Counted from the stretch's first letter, positions 16,113 through 24,581 are shown. The stretch: DNA of 34,396 bases from Candidatus Agathobaculum stercoravium (GCA_019113065.1 DXIC01000178.1:1-34396); one strand, 5' to 3'. Notes: a model not told the origin generated them from the sequence alone. A program made the numbers and translations.

Positions 16113-16139
16113 TCGTTCCAAACATACAGTTTGGAACGA
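16113..16139. repeat. Hairpin 1 of array, apex CATACAG
   Basis: TCGTTCCAAAC (16113-16123), loop ATACA, exact complement (16129-16139). It lies 9 bases after aroEK. On the plus strand it runs into GGGGG and not T's, so it is not a standard terminator for the operon; T's follow only on the minus strand. Confidence 0.85.
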
Positions 16140-16149
16140 GGGGGATGTG

Positions 16150-16305
16150 CCGCGCGGGGCGCGGACAAATCCCGAGCGCCATTTTGCGCGCCGCTCTGCG
16201 GCACACAAAATGGCTTCCCTGTATCAAAAGTCAGGCGCATGTCCTGACTTTTGATGGATGGACGCGGCACTGCCGCGTCCATCCAGTTAAATTGGCCCTG
16301 CGGGC
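16150..16305. repeat. Array of further perfect hairpins before the NAGPA-SLH gene
   Basis: Consecutive inverted repeats: CCGCGC/GCGCGG (16150-16164); GCCATTTTG...CAAAATGGC with an inner GCCGC/GCGGC (16178-16214); ATCAAAAGTCAGG/CCTGACTTTTGAT, 13 bp perfect, loop CGCATGT (16223-16255); GGATGGACGCGGC/GCCGCGTCCATCC, 13 bp perfect, loop ACT (16256-16284), abutting the previous one; and GCCC/GGGC (16295-16305). The arms are all different. The 292-base interval between aroEK and the next gene holds nothing else I can identify. Confidence 0.85.
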
Positions 16306-16396
16306 AGGATAGAGTCCCATGGGGCGATGCGCTGCGTGCGGAGTGGGGGCGCGGCGCAGCAGCAGGTTTCCACTGATTTACGAAACGAGGAGGAAC

Positions 16397-19396
16397 ATGA
16401 AACATTTCGCAAAACGATCCTGCCGCATGCTGGCGGCGTCGCTTGCGGCTGTGCAGCTTTTGACTGCGGCAGCCGGAGCGGCATTCAGCAATGGCTTTTC
16501 CTACTCCTATCCGGTTGGGGAAGGCATTTCCTATACCCGTTCGGAGGGCCGGAACAGCGCCGGCAACCAGCAGGCCAACATCCTGACCTATCAGCCGAAC
16601 ACCGGCGTAACGCCCATCATGGTATACGCGGATGAGCAGCTTTACGGCAGCCAGGCAACCATTACGAACGCGGTAAATTATCTCGAAAGCCAGGGTATGA
16701 AGGTCATCGGCGGCACGAACGCCGACTTCTTCGTCATGTCAAGCGGTATCCCGATCGGCCTTGTTATCGATGAGGGCGAGCTCATCTCATCCGATGCCTG
16801 GCAATATGCGGTCGGCTTCAAAGCGGACGGCACCGCAGTCATGGGCCGCCCGACCATGGGCATGACGGTCTCCGGCACGAGCGGCACGGTTTCGGTCTCC
16901 TACTTCAACAAGACCCGCACCACCGCAGGCGCGTACCTGCTCGACCGCAATTATGACGACGCGACCAATTTCTCCGCGAACGGCACCTATATTGTCCTCG
17001 AACGCGTGGACGACACCCCGGTCACGGTAAACGGTTCGGTCAAGCTGAAGGTGGTCAGCAAGGGCACGGGCAACTCCTCGTTTGCCATTGCGGACAATCA
17101 GATGGTACTGACCAAGTCGGACGGCGCCAACGTCCCGACCTGGACCGACTTTGCAGTCGGCGAAGAAGTGACGCTCACGGTCACGGCAAACGACAGCAAC
17201 TGGGCGGACGTGGATTATGCGGTCGGCGGCAAGCTGCTGATCGATAACGGGACGGTCACCACGACAGGCATCGACGGCGCTTCCTCCACCCGCGCGCGCA
17301 GTGCGATTGGCGTCAAGGCGGACGGCACGGTCGTGCTGTACGAAATCGACGGCAACCAGTCCTCGAGCGCCGGCCTGACTGCCGCGCAGCTCGGGCAGGA
17401 ACTGCTCGAACTGGGCTGCGTCCGCGCGATCTGCCTGGACGGCGGCGGCTCGTCCGCCATGGCGCTGCGCCAGCCGGGCGAAGACACGGCTTCGCTGATC
17501 TCCAGCCCGTCGGACGGCTCGCAGCGCGCATGCGCCAACTATATCTTCTTCATCAACAATGTTGCATCCGACGGCGTGACCGCTCACGCGGTGCTGACGC
17601 CGAGCTACCGTTATGTGATGCCCGGCGCATCGACGCCGTTCACGGTCACGGGCGCGGATGCCTCCTACGGGCCTGCCTCTGCGCCTTCCGACCTCACCTA
17701 TACGGTGTCGAATGAGCTTGGCACGGTGCAGGGAGAGACCTTCACCGCGGGCACGACCACGGGTACCGCCACGATCACCGGTTCCAACGGTGTGGTGTCC
17801 GGCTCGATGGCTGTATGCATTACAGGCGACATCCAGTCGATCGGCCTGCAAAGCGGCGGTGAGACGCTGTCATCGATCTCGCTTGAGCCGGGCGAAAGCA
17901 TCGATGTCGATGGCATTGCCTACCACCTTGGCCAGCGGATGGGGTCGGCTGATACCTCGTTTAGCTGGAGTGTTTCGGGCGATGTCGGCACGGTGGACGC
18001 AAACGGTGTGCTCACCGCAGGCGACCGCATGGCGAGCGGCACGCTCACCTGCTCTTACGGTGCGACCAGCCAGTCCATTACGGTCAACGTCGGCATGGGC
18101 GACCCGCAGGATGCGGAGACTGTTGCCGGCTTTGAGGACGGTACGGACGGCCTCACCGCTACTTCCGGCGTGACCCTGTCCCGTGTGACCGATTACACCG
18201 AGGTCGCGCGCGGCACCGGTTCGCTCCGCGCTGCGTTTGACGGCTCCAGTGTCATCACAGCGACCATCTCCGTCCCGCGCACGGATGTTTCCAATATGGG
18301 TTATCTGACGCTGTGGGCACGCGGCGAAGGCACGCAGGGCACACTGACCGCGGTATTCACCGATGCGGAGGGCAGCGAGCTGACCGCTCCCCTGTCCGCT
18401 GCAACCACGGAAAGCTGGAAGCAGCTCACCGCTGCTGTCCCGGACGGCGCGGTTTCGTTCACCGGCCTCCGCTTCGACCGCAGCGCTGCGGGTGCGGCGG
18501 ATTCCGCACTTTATCTCGACCAGATCGTCGTCTCGGCGGACCATGCGGTCACCAACACGGACGCACCGAAGGTAACGCTGAACAGCACCTCCCTGACCGT
18601 GAATGCGAATGCCGCCGCCACGATCACCGGCACCGCGACCATGGAAAGCGGCGAGTATCCGGCGCGCGCTTCCAATATTGTTGTGAAGGTGGACGGTGAA
18701 CCCGTGTCCGGCGCAGCCTCTATGAGCGGCTCGACGCTGACCGTCACCACCGGCGCGCTGGCTGAGGGAACGCACTGCGTCACCATCGACGTTTCGGACG
18801 ATGCCGGCAACCGCACGCGTGTGACCGCCACCGTGACCGCCGGCAGCGCGGGCAATGTGTTTGCGGATACGGCTTCCCACTGGGCGCGCGGCTATGCTTC
18901 CCTGCTGTACGCGAACGGCATCATGCAGGGCGAGACCGGCAGCAACGGCCAGACCTACTTCAACCCTGACCGCAACCTGACGCGGCAGGAATTCGCGGTT
19001 ACGATCGCCCGCCTGCTCGGCCTGGACACGTCGGATACCAGCGCGACCAGCTTTGCAGACGACAGCAGCATTGCCAGCTGGGCACGCGGCGCAGTCCGCG
19101 CAGTTTCGGAAGCGGGCATCATGCAGGGCTCGTCCAGCGGCGGCCAGCTGTACTTCTCCCCCACTGCGGAAATGACCCGCGCTGAGGTTATGACGGTTAT
19201 CGGCCGCTGCCTGCCGCGCGGCTATGCGTCGGCAACGCTCGGTTACAGCGACGCTTCCTCGATCCCTTCCTGGGCACGCGAGCAGGTGCAGATCTGTGTG
19301 TCTGCGGGAATCATCAGCGGCTATGAGGACAACACGCTCCGTCCGCTCGGCAATATCACCCGCGGCGAGATCGCCAAGATCCTTGCGCTGTTCTGA
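16397..19396 (+). CDS. Secreted phosphodiester glycosidase-family protein with three SLH repeats
   Basis: 999-residue surface protein. A signal peptide (about 1-30, KRSCRMLAASLAAVQLL core) is followed by a NAGPA/DUF2233 domain (about 60-385) with GGTNADFF near 105, AIGVKADGTVVLYEIDG and the signature CLDGGGSSAMAL near 345. This family includes the enzyme that uncovers mannose 6-phosphate and bacterial proteins proposed to act on wall glycopolymers. Ig-like and jelly-roll-like regions (about 400-815) lead to three SLH repeats (about 822-999; FADTASHWARGYASLLYANG, then SWARGAVRAVSEAGIM, then SWAREQVQICVSAGII) that should bind pyruvylated wall polymer. The ATG at 16397 has GGAGG 3 nt upstream; the 26-residue upstream extension is rejected as it lacks a secretion signal. 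Substrate unknown. Confidence 0.9.
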   Translation: MKHFAKRSCRMLAASLAAVQLLTAAAGAAFSNGFSYSYPVGEGISYTRSEGRNSAGNQQANILTYQPNTGVTPIMVYADEQLYGSQATITNAVNYLESQGMKVIGGTNADFFVMSSGIPIGLVIDEGELISSDAWQYAVGFKADGTAVMGRPTMGMTVSGTSGTVSVSYFNKTRTTAGAYLLDRNYDDATNFSANGTYIVLERVDDTPVTVNGSVKLKVVSKGTGNSSFAIADNQMVLTKSDGANVPTWTDFAVGEEVTLTVTANDSNWADVDYAVGGKLLIDNGTVTTTGIDGASSTRARSAIGVKADGTVVLYEIDGNQSSSAGLTAAQLGQELLELGCVRAICLDGGGSSAMALRQPGEDTASLISSPSDGSQRACANYIFFINNVASDGVTAHAVLTPSYRYVMPGASTPFTVTGADASYGPASAPSDLTYTVSNELGTVQGETFTAGTTTGTATITGSNGVVSGSMAVCITGDIQSIGLQSGGETLSSISLEPGESIDVDGIAYHLGQRMGSADTSFSWSVSGDVGTVDANGVLTAGDRMASGTLTCSYGATSQSITVNVGMGDPQDAETVAGFEDGTDGLTATSGVTLSRVTDYTEVARGTGSLRAAFDGSSVITATISVPRTDVSNMGYLTLWARGEGTQGTLTAVFTDAEGSELTAPLSAATTESWKQLTAAVPDGAVSFTGLRFDRSAAGAADSALYLDQIVVSADHAVTNTDAPKVTLNSTSLTVNANAAATITGTATMESGEYPARASNIVVKVDGEPVSGAASMSGSTLTVTTGALAEGTHCVTIDVSDDAGNRTRVTATVTAGSAGNVFADTASHWARGYASLLYANGIMQGETGSNGQTYFNPDRNLTRQEFAVTIARLLGLDTSDTSATSFADDSSIASWARGAVRAVSEAGIMQGSSSGGQLYFSPTAEMTRAEVMTVIGRCLPRGYASATLGYSDASSIPSWAREQVQICVSAGIISGYEDNTLRPLGNITRGEIAKILALF

Positions 19397-19415
19397 TCAC
19401 GCGGAAATTATCAAT

Positions 19416-19448
19416 AAAAAGGCTTGGACACATTGTCCAAGCCTTTTT
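19416..19448. terminator. Bidirectional intrinsic terminator
   Basis: AAAAAGGCTTGGACA and its exact complement around CAT, with T-runs on both strands. It separates the convergent NAGPA-SLH gene and the CobW-type gene. Confidence 0.93.
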
Positions 19449-19463
19449 CTTATGCGTTTTCCG

Positions 19464-20387
19464 TTATGTGATCGAAAGGATTTGCTCCGGATACCACGCG
19501 GCAGCTTCCCTGACGCGCTTTTTGACCGGCATGCCCGCGCCGGACAGCACCACCAGATGCCCAATCTTGTCTGCAGGGACTTCGCCGGTATATGGGGTCA
19601 GCGACACGACGTTACCCACGCAGTCCGCGAGGAACAGCCCCTCGCTTGTCTGTATGAACCCCTTGACGCGGAAGGTCACCTCGATAAACATCTCAATGAA
19701 CTTTTGCAGCGCATAGGGCGTGATATCGGGCGAAACCGTGACCATCAGCTTACGCAGCGTCAGGTCGGCGGTCAGCGGCATATCCGCCTCCGGGAGCGTG
19801 TGCGCCCGGGTCAGCGTCTCCAGAATATCCGCCTCCACCGCGCCGAATGTGGTCTGGATGACCGGCATATCCGGCCGCTGGCCGCGGATCAGGGACAGGG
19901 TATGCTCGAGCTGCTCGGGGCTTGCGCGGTCGACCTTGTTGACCACCGCAACATCGCTTGAGGCGAGCTGTTTGACGCTTGTGCGCGCGGTAGCGTACAG
20001 CTTGGGGAAGCGCACCGCATCCACCAGACAGACCGCGCCCTGATAATCGATGTGCGGGAAGCGGCCGGTCTGGGAAAACAGCTTTCGCACCCCTGTCGGG
20101 TCGGACAGGCCGCTCGCTTCAACCAGGATCACGTCCGCGTTGATGTCCGCAGACTTACGCAGCACATTCTCAAACTGATCCAGGCGGCAGGAGCAGAACA
20201 CCGAGCCGCCCGCTATCTCGTTCAAATACGCCCCAAGATCAGAGAGGAGGACGCCGTCGACGCCCTCCTGTCCGAATTCATTGATGATGAGCTGGATCTT
20301 CTGTCCCGCGAACAGGCGGATGAAGTTCTTGAGGAACGTGGTCTTGCCCGCGCCGAGGAAACCGGTAATCAGATACAGCTTGCCCAT
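19464..20387 (-). CDS. CobW-type G3E family GTPase (metallochaperone-like)
   Basis: 307-residue P-loop GTPase. G1 is GFLGAGKTT (9-17), ASGLSDP (91-97) lies in the switch region, NKVD (150-153) sets guanine specificity, and a CobW C-terminal domain follows (about 190-300). The metal-binding GCxCC motif of the family is changed to GSVFCSC (61-67), leaving Cys65 and Cys67. G3E proteins deliver metals or assist cobalamin- and metal-dependent enzymes. It begins 3 bases after the stop of the UroD-thioredoxin gene, so it most likely serves that protein. Which metal or cofactor is unknown. Confidence 0.92.
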   Translation of the reverse strand: MGKLYLITGFLGAGKTTFLKNFIRLFAGQKIQLIINEFGQEGVDGVLLSDLGAYLNEIAGGSVFCSCRLDQFENVLRKSADINADVILVEASGLSDPTGVRKLFSQTGRFPHIDYQGAVCLVDAVRFPKLYATARTSVKQLASSDVAVVNKVDRASPEQLEHTLSLIRGQRPDMPVIQTTFGAVEADILETLTRAHTLPEADMPLTADLTLRKLMVTVSPDITPYALQKFIEMFIEVTFRVKGFIQTSEGLFLADCVGNVVSLTPYTGEVPADKIGHLVVLSGAGMPVKKRVREAAAWYPEQILSIT

Positions 20388-20390
20388 TGC

Positions 20391-21770
20391 TTAGCCCTTG
20401 CAGGCCTCGATCGCTTCGCGGATCGACGCTTCCAGCTCGGCCTTGGTCGGGATGATGGAGCGGTACTTCAGCTCGCCGTTGATGTACATGGACGGCAGGT
20501 TGGGCACGCCCATCTTGACGCAGCGGGCGACGTTTTCCTTGTAGATGTACTTGTACTCGACCATATCGATCGCGTCGCCGAAGGTCTCCTTGGCCGCGTT
20601 CGCCGCGCCCATCATGTAGCCGCAGGCTGCGCACTGCGCGGAATCCAGCGTAAATACCTCGACGAGCGGCTTCTTGAGGTTCGCGTAGTCGGGCAGGACG
20701 ACATTCGAGGTGTCGATCTCCTCGGCCTGGTAGTTCTTGACCATCTCGCGGACCGCGTCCGGCTCGATGGCAGCCTGCGCGATGCCGATGCAGTTCTCGA
20801 CCGGTACGTCGTACGGCATGTCGCAGCCCGGCGCGAGGATGAAGTTTTTCTTGACCGGGATGGAATCGAGCAGGTCGATGGCGAACTTCATGTTGTCCTG
20901 CTGGTTGCCGAGCAGCATGATGGAGGTCAGCGGGATGTTGCCGCCGATGACAACATTGTACTTGTCCGAAATCGCCTTGGCCGCCAGCAGGTCGACGTTC
21001 TCGTCCACCGAGATGGAGTCCGGGCCGGTCTGGCACATGACTTCGATGTTGCGGGTCGCGTCGCCGCAGACAAAGAAGGAGGAGAATGCGCCCTTCTCGC
21101 GGATGAACGTAAACAGCTCGGTGTACGGCTCGGTCATGTACTGCTCAAAGTGCGCAGTGGAGATCTGGGAGATCAGCGGGTCGACGATTGCAATAACGTC
21201 CATGCCTGCCTCGATGTAGTACTCGGCCATCTTCATGCAGACGCGGTTGCAGAAGCCGAACAGGGACTCGACCTCTTCCTCGAAGTCGAACATGTCGGTG
21301 AACAGGTTGTTGCCGCGCAGGTGGGAGGCCAGCGTGAACGGGCCGCAGATCAGGCCGTACAGCGCGGTGGTCTCGCCAACCGCTTCCTTCATGCGCTTCA
21401 TCACGTCCAGCACATACGGGATGCGGCCGGATTCCCTGGTCGGGATGGTGCAGTCGCAAGGAGTTTCAGGCGGCTCCTCGTCGCTGCCGTCCAGCGGATG
21501 GCTGGAAACGGACGGCGGGCAGTCGTCAGCCCACGTCAGACCGCAGCCAAGGCACTCTGCCTCGATCTGAAGGTCAAAAATCACCGGCTGGCCGTCCGGC
21601 TTATACAGGCGGTTGACTTCCATCAGCGACTCAAACGCCTTGTCGGCATCGGTCAGCATTTCGGTCGCAGTGTAGCCCTTGAGCTTGCCTGCATGTACGC
21701 CCGCGAACGGTACCCACGGCGCGCGCTCGGTCTCTTCATGGCGCAGAGTGCGGAATAACAGGTCTTTCAT
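20391..21770 (-). CDS. UroD/MtaA-family protein fused to a thioredoxin-like domain
   Basis: 459 residues. The first about 365 residues have the uroporphyrinogen decarboxylase fold as used by corrinoid-linked methyltransferases (MtaA, MtbA, CmuA). Zn-ligand positions are visible as FVCG (233-236) and APGCD (313-317); the His of the usual HxC is Phe233, while Cys235 and Cys316 remain. Residues about 368-459 form a thioredoxin-like domain with CAAC (380-383) and a cis-Pro region NLPSMYING (424-432). Several more Cys residues (73, 76, 84, 105, 107) are in the N-terminal half. The start ATG has AAGGAGGA 10 nt upstream; the 48-residue upstream extension is rejected. It lies between the PadR and CobW genes in one operon. 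Probably a methyl- or sulfur-transfer protein with a redox step; true haem synthesis is unlikely. Confidence 0.85.
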   Translation of the reverse strand: MKDLLFRTLRHEETERAPWVPFAGVHAGKLKGYTATEMLTDADKAFESLMEVNRLYKPDGQPVIFDLQIEAECLGCGLTWADDCPPSVSSHPLDGSDEEPPETPCDCTIPTRESGRIPYVLDVMKRMKEAVGETTALYGLICGPFTLASHLRGNNLFTDMFDFEEEVESLFGFCNRVCMKMAEYYIEAGMDVIAIVDPLISQISTAHFEQYMTEPYTELFTFIREKGAFSSFFVCGDATRNIEVMCQTGPDSISVDENVDLLAAKAISDKYNVVIGGNIPLTSIMLLGNQQDNMKFAIDLLDSIPVKKNFILAPGCDMPYDVPVENCIGIAQAAIEPDAVREMVKNYQAEEIDTSNVVLPDYANLKKPLVEVFTLDSAQCAACGYMMGAANAAKETFGDAIDMVEYKYIYKENVARCVKMGVPNLPSMYINGELKYRSIIPTKAELEASIREAIEACKG

Positions 21771-21810
21771 AGTGGTTGAATCCTCCTTAATAATAATTAA
21801 AATCCAATTG

Positions 21811-22257
21811 TTAATTGCCGGCGGCTGGTTTGCCGCAGCAGCAGGAAGCCTGATTGGGGCTTTCCGATGCTTGTGCAACCGGCTGGCCGTCCAGCGCTTC
21901 GCGCAGGCAGTCAATCACCTGGTCGATGCCGCGGCGGTAAACCTCCAGCGTATCGACCCAATGGCGCATGCAGGCAAGGCCATCTTCCGTAATGCGGAAC
22001 ACGCGCTTTTCCCGCGCAGCCTTGGAATCCGGATCGATATGGGAGCTGACCAGCCCGCGCTTCTCCATGTCGCGCAGCACGCGGTAAACCCCGGCGGCGT
22101 CGGGCGGCGTATCCTTCCACAGCTCGGTCTTTGCAATCTTTTGCAGCAGATTATAGCCGTGGTCGGGCGTTTCCGCCAGGCAGAACAGCAGGATCGGTTG
22201 GATAAACCGTGTCAGCGTAGCCCCCTGACAAGCGCATTTTGCGTTTTCTTCTATCAT
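21811..22257 (-). CDS. PadR family transcriptional regulator
   Basis: 148 residues. Winged-helix domain (about 15-90) with FIQPILLFCLAETPDHGYNLL and AAGVYRVLRDMEKRGLVSS, the PadR signature, followed by a helical dimerisation segment (GLACMRHWVDTLEVYRRGIDQVIDCL). Unusual features are CAC at residues 8-10 and CCC at 139-141, which could bind a metal or sense thiols. ATG at 22255-22257 with AGGAGG 6 nt upstream. It heads the padR-uroD-cobW operon and faces the radical SAM-ABC operon, so it is the likely regulator of both. Confidence 0.92.
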   Translation of the reverse strand: MIEENAKCACQGATLTRFIQPILLFCLAETPDHGYNLLQKIAKTELWKDTPPDAAGVYRVLRDMEKRGLVSSHIDPDSKAAREKRVFRITEDGLACMRHWVDTLEVYRRGIDQVIDCLREALDGQPVAQASESPNQASCCCGKPAAGN

Positions 22258-22279
22258 CCAATCCCTCCTGACAGCTTGG

Positions 22280-22298
22280 ATCGTATGCCCTGTACGAT
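22280..22298. promoter_or_regulatory. Candidate operator upstream of padR
   Basis: ATCGTA-7 nt-TACGAT, a 19-bp inverted repeat between the tentative padR -10 (TATACT on the minus strand, 22307-22312, with no clear -35) and its ribosome site. A plausible autoregulation site; the sequence is not the classic ATGT-N8-ACAT of PadR itself. Confidence 0.4.
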
Positions 22299-22490
22299 TT
22301 GATTGTAGTATAACACATTCGCTTTCCCCGCTCTTGCACTATGTTCGTATCTTTGGAAATATTTTATTTTTCCGCCTTGCTGTCCGAAACTTTTTTGTGG
22401 AATATGGCGGATTCATCCTGTTCGCCTGAACCCGCTGTTTGCACCCGATTGCTATTTTTTTCAGTATTGTCTCGGGTTGTCCCATCCGCG

Positions 22491-22519
22491 TTGACATTTC
22501 CGGGCAGCCTCCGTATACT
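22491..22519 (+). promoter_or_regulatory. Consensus sigma-A promoter of the radical SAM-ABC operon
   Basis: TTGACA (22491-22496), 17 nt, TATACT (22514-22519). An inverted repeat AACACA-5 nt-TGTGTT (22523-22539) overlaps the expected start of transcription and could be an operator. The rest of the 320-base divergent interval (22313-22490) is AT-richer than the surroundings and shows no gene. Confidence 0.85.
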
Positions 22520-22577
22520 GGAAACACAATAGGTGTGTTACTCAATTATTTTGCAAAACAAGGGAGCGTTTTCGATT

Positions 22578-23579
22578 ATGACGGATCTGGAACTCATCGC
22601 ATACGCGGAACAGCACGCGCAGCAGGACGCCCTGCTGCCCCACGAGCACATCATACAGCTGCTTTCTATCGAGCCGGGCAGCGACGCATGGCGGGAATTG
22701 GGTGCGGCGGCGCGCCGCGTTTCCCACAAGCTGACCGGGGACCGCGCATATCTCTGGGGCGCGATCGGCGTGGATTTTGCGCCGTGCTCGATGAACTGCG
22801 ACTTCTGCTCGCTCGGCGAAAAGTGGGGCATCGCGACCGAGACCCGCGAGTATGACGAGGAGGAAACCATCCGGCAGGTGCGCGAATACGCGGAAAACGG
22901 CGTGCGCTGGATCGTGCTGCGCACCACCGAGTTCTACTCTAAGGAGCGGCTGGGCGATATGATCCGCACCATCCGCACGCGCGTGCCGGGCCGCTACGAA
23001 ATCGGCCTCAATATCGGGGAATTCGATCTCACGACCGCCAACTGGCTGCACCAGTGCGGCGTGGACTTCATTTACCACTCTCTCCGCCTCGGTGAGGGCA
23101 GGGACACCCGGTTTGAGCCGCAGGTGCGCATGGACACCCTGCGCGCGGTGCAGCAGTCGCCGCTCAAGCTGGTGTTCCTGGTCGAGCCGGTCGGCATCGA
23201 GCACACCAACGAGGAGATCGCGGATATCTGCCTGCTCACCGCGGACTGCAACGCGATCGTTTCGGGCGCGATGGCGCGTATCCCTGTGCCGGGCACGCCG
23301 CTCGGCAATCATCCGCAGATCAGCGACGAGCGTCTGGCGCAGATCATCGCGGTCACGCGTCTGGCGTGTGGTGCGCACGTCCCGGACATCTGCGTGCATC
23401 CCGGCACCCAGCTCGCCATGGAGTTCGGCGCAAACGTCACCGTGATCGAGACCGGCTCGATCCCGCGCGACGTGTGCTGCTGCTCAGGCGGCAAGTGGAA
23501 CCAGTTCGACGCACCCAAGGCGAAACAGCTGTTCGCTGCCGCAGGCTACACCGTACACCAGACCGCAGAAGGAGACTGA
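22578..23579 (+). CDS. BioB-like radical SAM protein
   Basis: 333 residues of the biotin-synthase-like radical SAM group. The 4Fe-4S/SAM motif is CSMNCDFC (C70, C74, C77), preceded by GAIGVDFAP as in BioB relatives; RYEIGLNIGEFDL and VDFIYHSLRLGEG follow the barrel order. The C-terminal end has three consecutive Cys (300-302) in RDVCCCSGGKWNQF, which could hold a second cluster and is unlike housekeeping BioB. The ATG at 22578 follows AGGGAG by about 12 nt. It is the first gene of an operon with a complete ABC importer, so it probably acts on the imported compound or on a cofactor made from it. Not biotin synthase proper, as no other biotin gene is present; product unknown. Confidence 0.85.
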   Translation: MTDLELIAYAEQHAQQDALLPHEHIIQLLSIEPGSDAWRELGAAARRVSHKLTGDRAYLWGAIGVDFAPCSMNCDFCSLGEKWGIATETREYDEEETIRQVREYAENGVRWIVLRTTEFYSKERLGDMIRTIRTRVPGRYEIGLNIGEFDLTTANWLHQCGVDFIYHSLRLGEGRDTRFEPQVRMDTLRAVQQSPLKLVFLVEPVGIEHTNEEIADICLLTADCNAIVSGAMARIPVPGTPLGNHPQISDERLAQIIAVTRLACGAHVPDICVHPGTQLAMEFGANVTVIETGSIPRDVCCCSGGKWNQFDAPKAKQLFAAAGYTVHQTAEGD

Positions 23580-23583
23580 CCGC

Positions 23584-24576
23584 ATGAAAAAGAGGATTTG
23601 CGCCGCCCTGCTTGCCGCAGCAGGCATTTTGGGTGCGCTGACCGGCTGCGGCGGCCAGACGGCTGACACCCAGGCCGAAGGCGCGGCGGCCGGCGCCGCG
23701 GTACAGGCCACCGTCGGCACCTGGAAAACCGCGCAGACGCTGACCCCTTACTTTTATGAAGACTTCCTGGAAGCGGACGGCTCGGTCGAGGTCATGCCCT
23801 TCACCAACCCGGGCGACCAGAAAACCGCCCTGCTCGCGGGCAGCCTCGACATGACCGGCACGACCATCCCGACTGCGATCGCAGCCGCGGCGGCCGGGGA
23901 ACCGGTCAAGATCGTGGCCTCGCTGTGCAACAAGTGCTCGGCGCTCGCGGTCGCCACAGACTCGGATATCCAAAGCCCGGAGGATCTCAAGGGCAAAACC
24001 ATTGCCTATGTGCCGGGCACCATGCACCATGTGCTGCTGCTCGACGTGCTGCGCCGCGCGGGGCTGAACCCGGACAAGGACGTCACCCTCACCCGCATCG
24101 ACTTTTTCGATATGGGGCAGGCGCTGGCCGGCGGGCAGATCGACGCCTTCCTGAGCGGCGAGCCTTACCCCTCGCAGGTCGAGCTGGACGGCTACGGCCG
24201 CATCCTGAGCTATCCCTACTTTGACGACAGCATCGGCACGATCAACGCGGCCATGATCGTCACCGAGGAGACCATTGCGCAAAACCCGGAGCTGGTGCAG
24301 GAGCTGGTAAACGCGCATATCGCCGCGACCGAGTACGAGAACGAAAACCCGGATGCATGGCTGGATCTGGCCGCTTCCTTCGGCACGGACCGCGAGCTGC
24401 TCGAATTTTCCGCGGACAACATCGAGCTGTGCTGGGATATTGACGAGCAGTACATCCGGAACTGCGAAAACCTCGCCGAGCAGATGATGGAACTTGGCAT
24501 GATCGACCATGTGCCGGATATTGAGGCCATGTTCGACCTGTCCTTCCTCGAAAACGCGAAAGCAGAGATGGAGTAA
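23584..24576 (+). CDS. ABC importer substrate-binding lipoprotein (SsuA/ThiY/NMT1-like)
   Basis: 330 residues. Lipoprotein signal peptide with lipobox LTGC, Cys22 being the lipidated residue, then a periplasmic-binding-protein type II fold of the sulfonate/thiamine-precursor group: GDQKTALLAGSLDMTGTTIP, SPEDLKGKTIAYVPGT and MGQALAGGQIDAFLSGEP are the recognisable segments. AAGGAGA lies in the end of the radical SAM gene, 4 bases before. It captures the substrate for the permease and ATPase that follow. The ligand cannot be read from the sequence; family members bind alkanesulfonates, nitrate, pyrimidines or riboflavin-type compounds. Confidence 0.92.
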   Translation: MKKRICAALLAAAGILGALTGCGGQTADTQAEGAAAGAAVQATVGTWKTAQTLTPYFYEDFLEADGSVEVMPFTNPGDQKTALLAGSLDMTGTTIPTAIAAAAAGEPVKIVASLCNKCSALAVATDSDIQSPEDLKGKTIAYVPGTMHHVLLLDVLRRAGLNPDKDVTLTRIDFFDMGQALAGGQIDAFLSGEPYPSQVELDGYGRILSYPYFDDSIGTINAAMIVTEETIAQNPELVQELVNAHIAATEYENENPDAWLDLAASFGTDRELLEFSADNIELCWDIDEQYIRNCENLAEQMMELGMIDHVPDIEAMFDLSFLENAKAEME

Positions 24577-24581
24577 TCCCC

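Noticed and set aside
16113-16139. Standard rho-independent terminator for the aro operon
   Set aside because: The plus strand continues GAGGGGG after the stem, with no T-tract; T's are found only on the minus strand, where no gene needs terminating.
16113-16305. CRISPR array
   Set aside because: The stems have different sequences and there are no regularly spaced direct repeats or cas genes.
20391-21770. Uroporphyrinogen decarboxylase of haem synthesis (hemE)
   Set aside because: The zinc-type Cys motifs, the fused thioredoxin-like domain and the absence of other haem genes point to the methyltransferase-like branch.
22578-23579. Housekeeping biotin synthase (bioB)
   Set aside because: No other biotin gene is nearby, the C-terminus has an atypical triple Cys, and the operon partners are an ABC importer.
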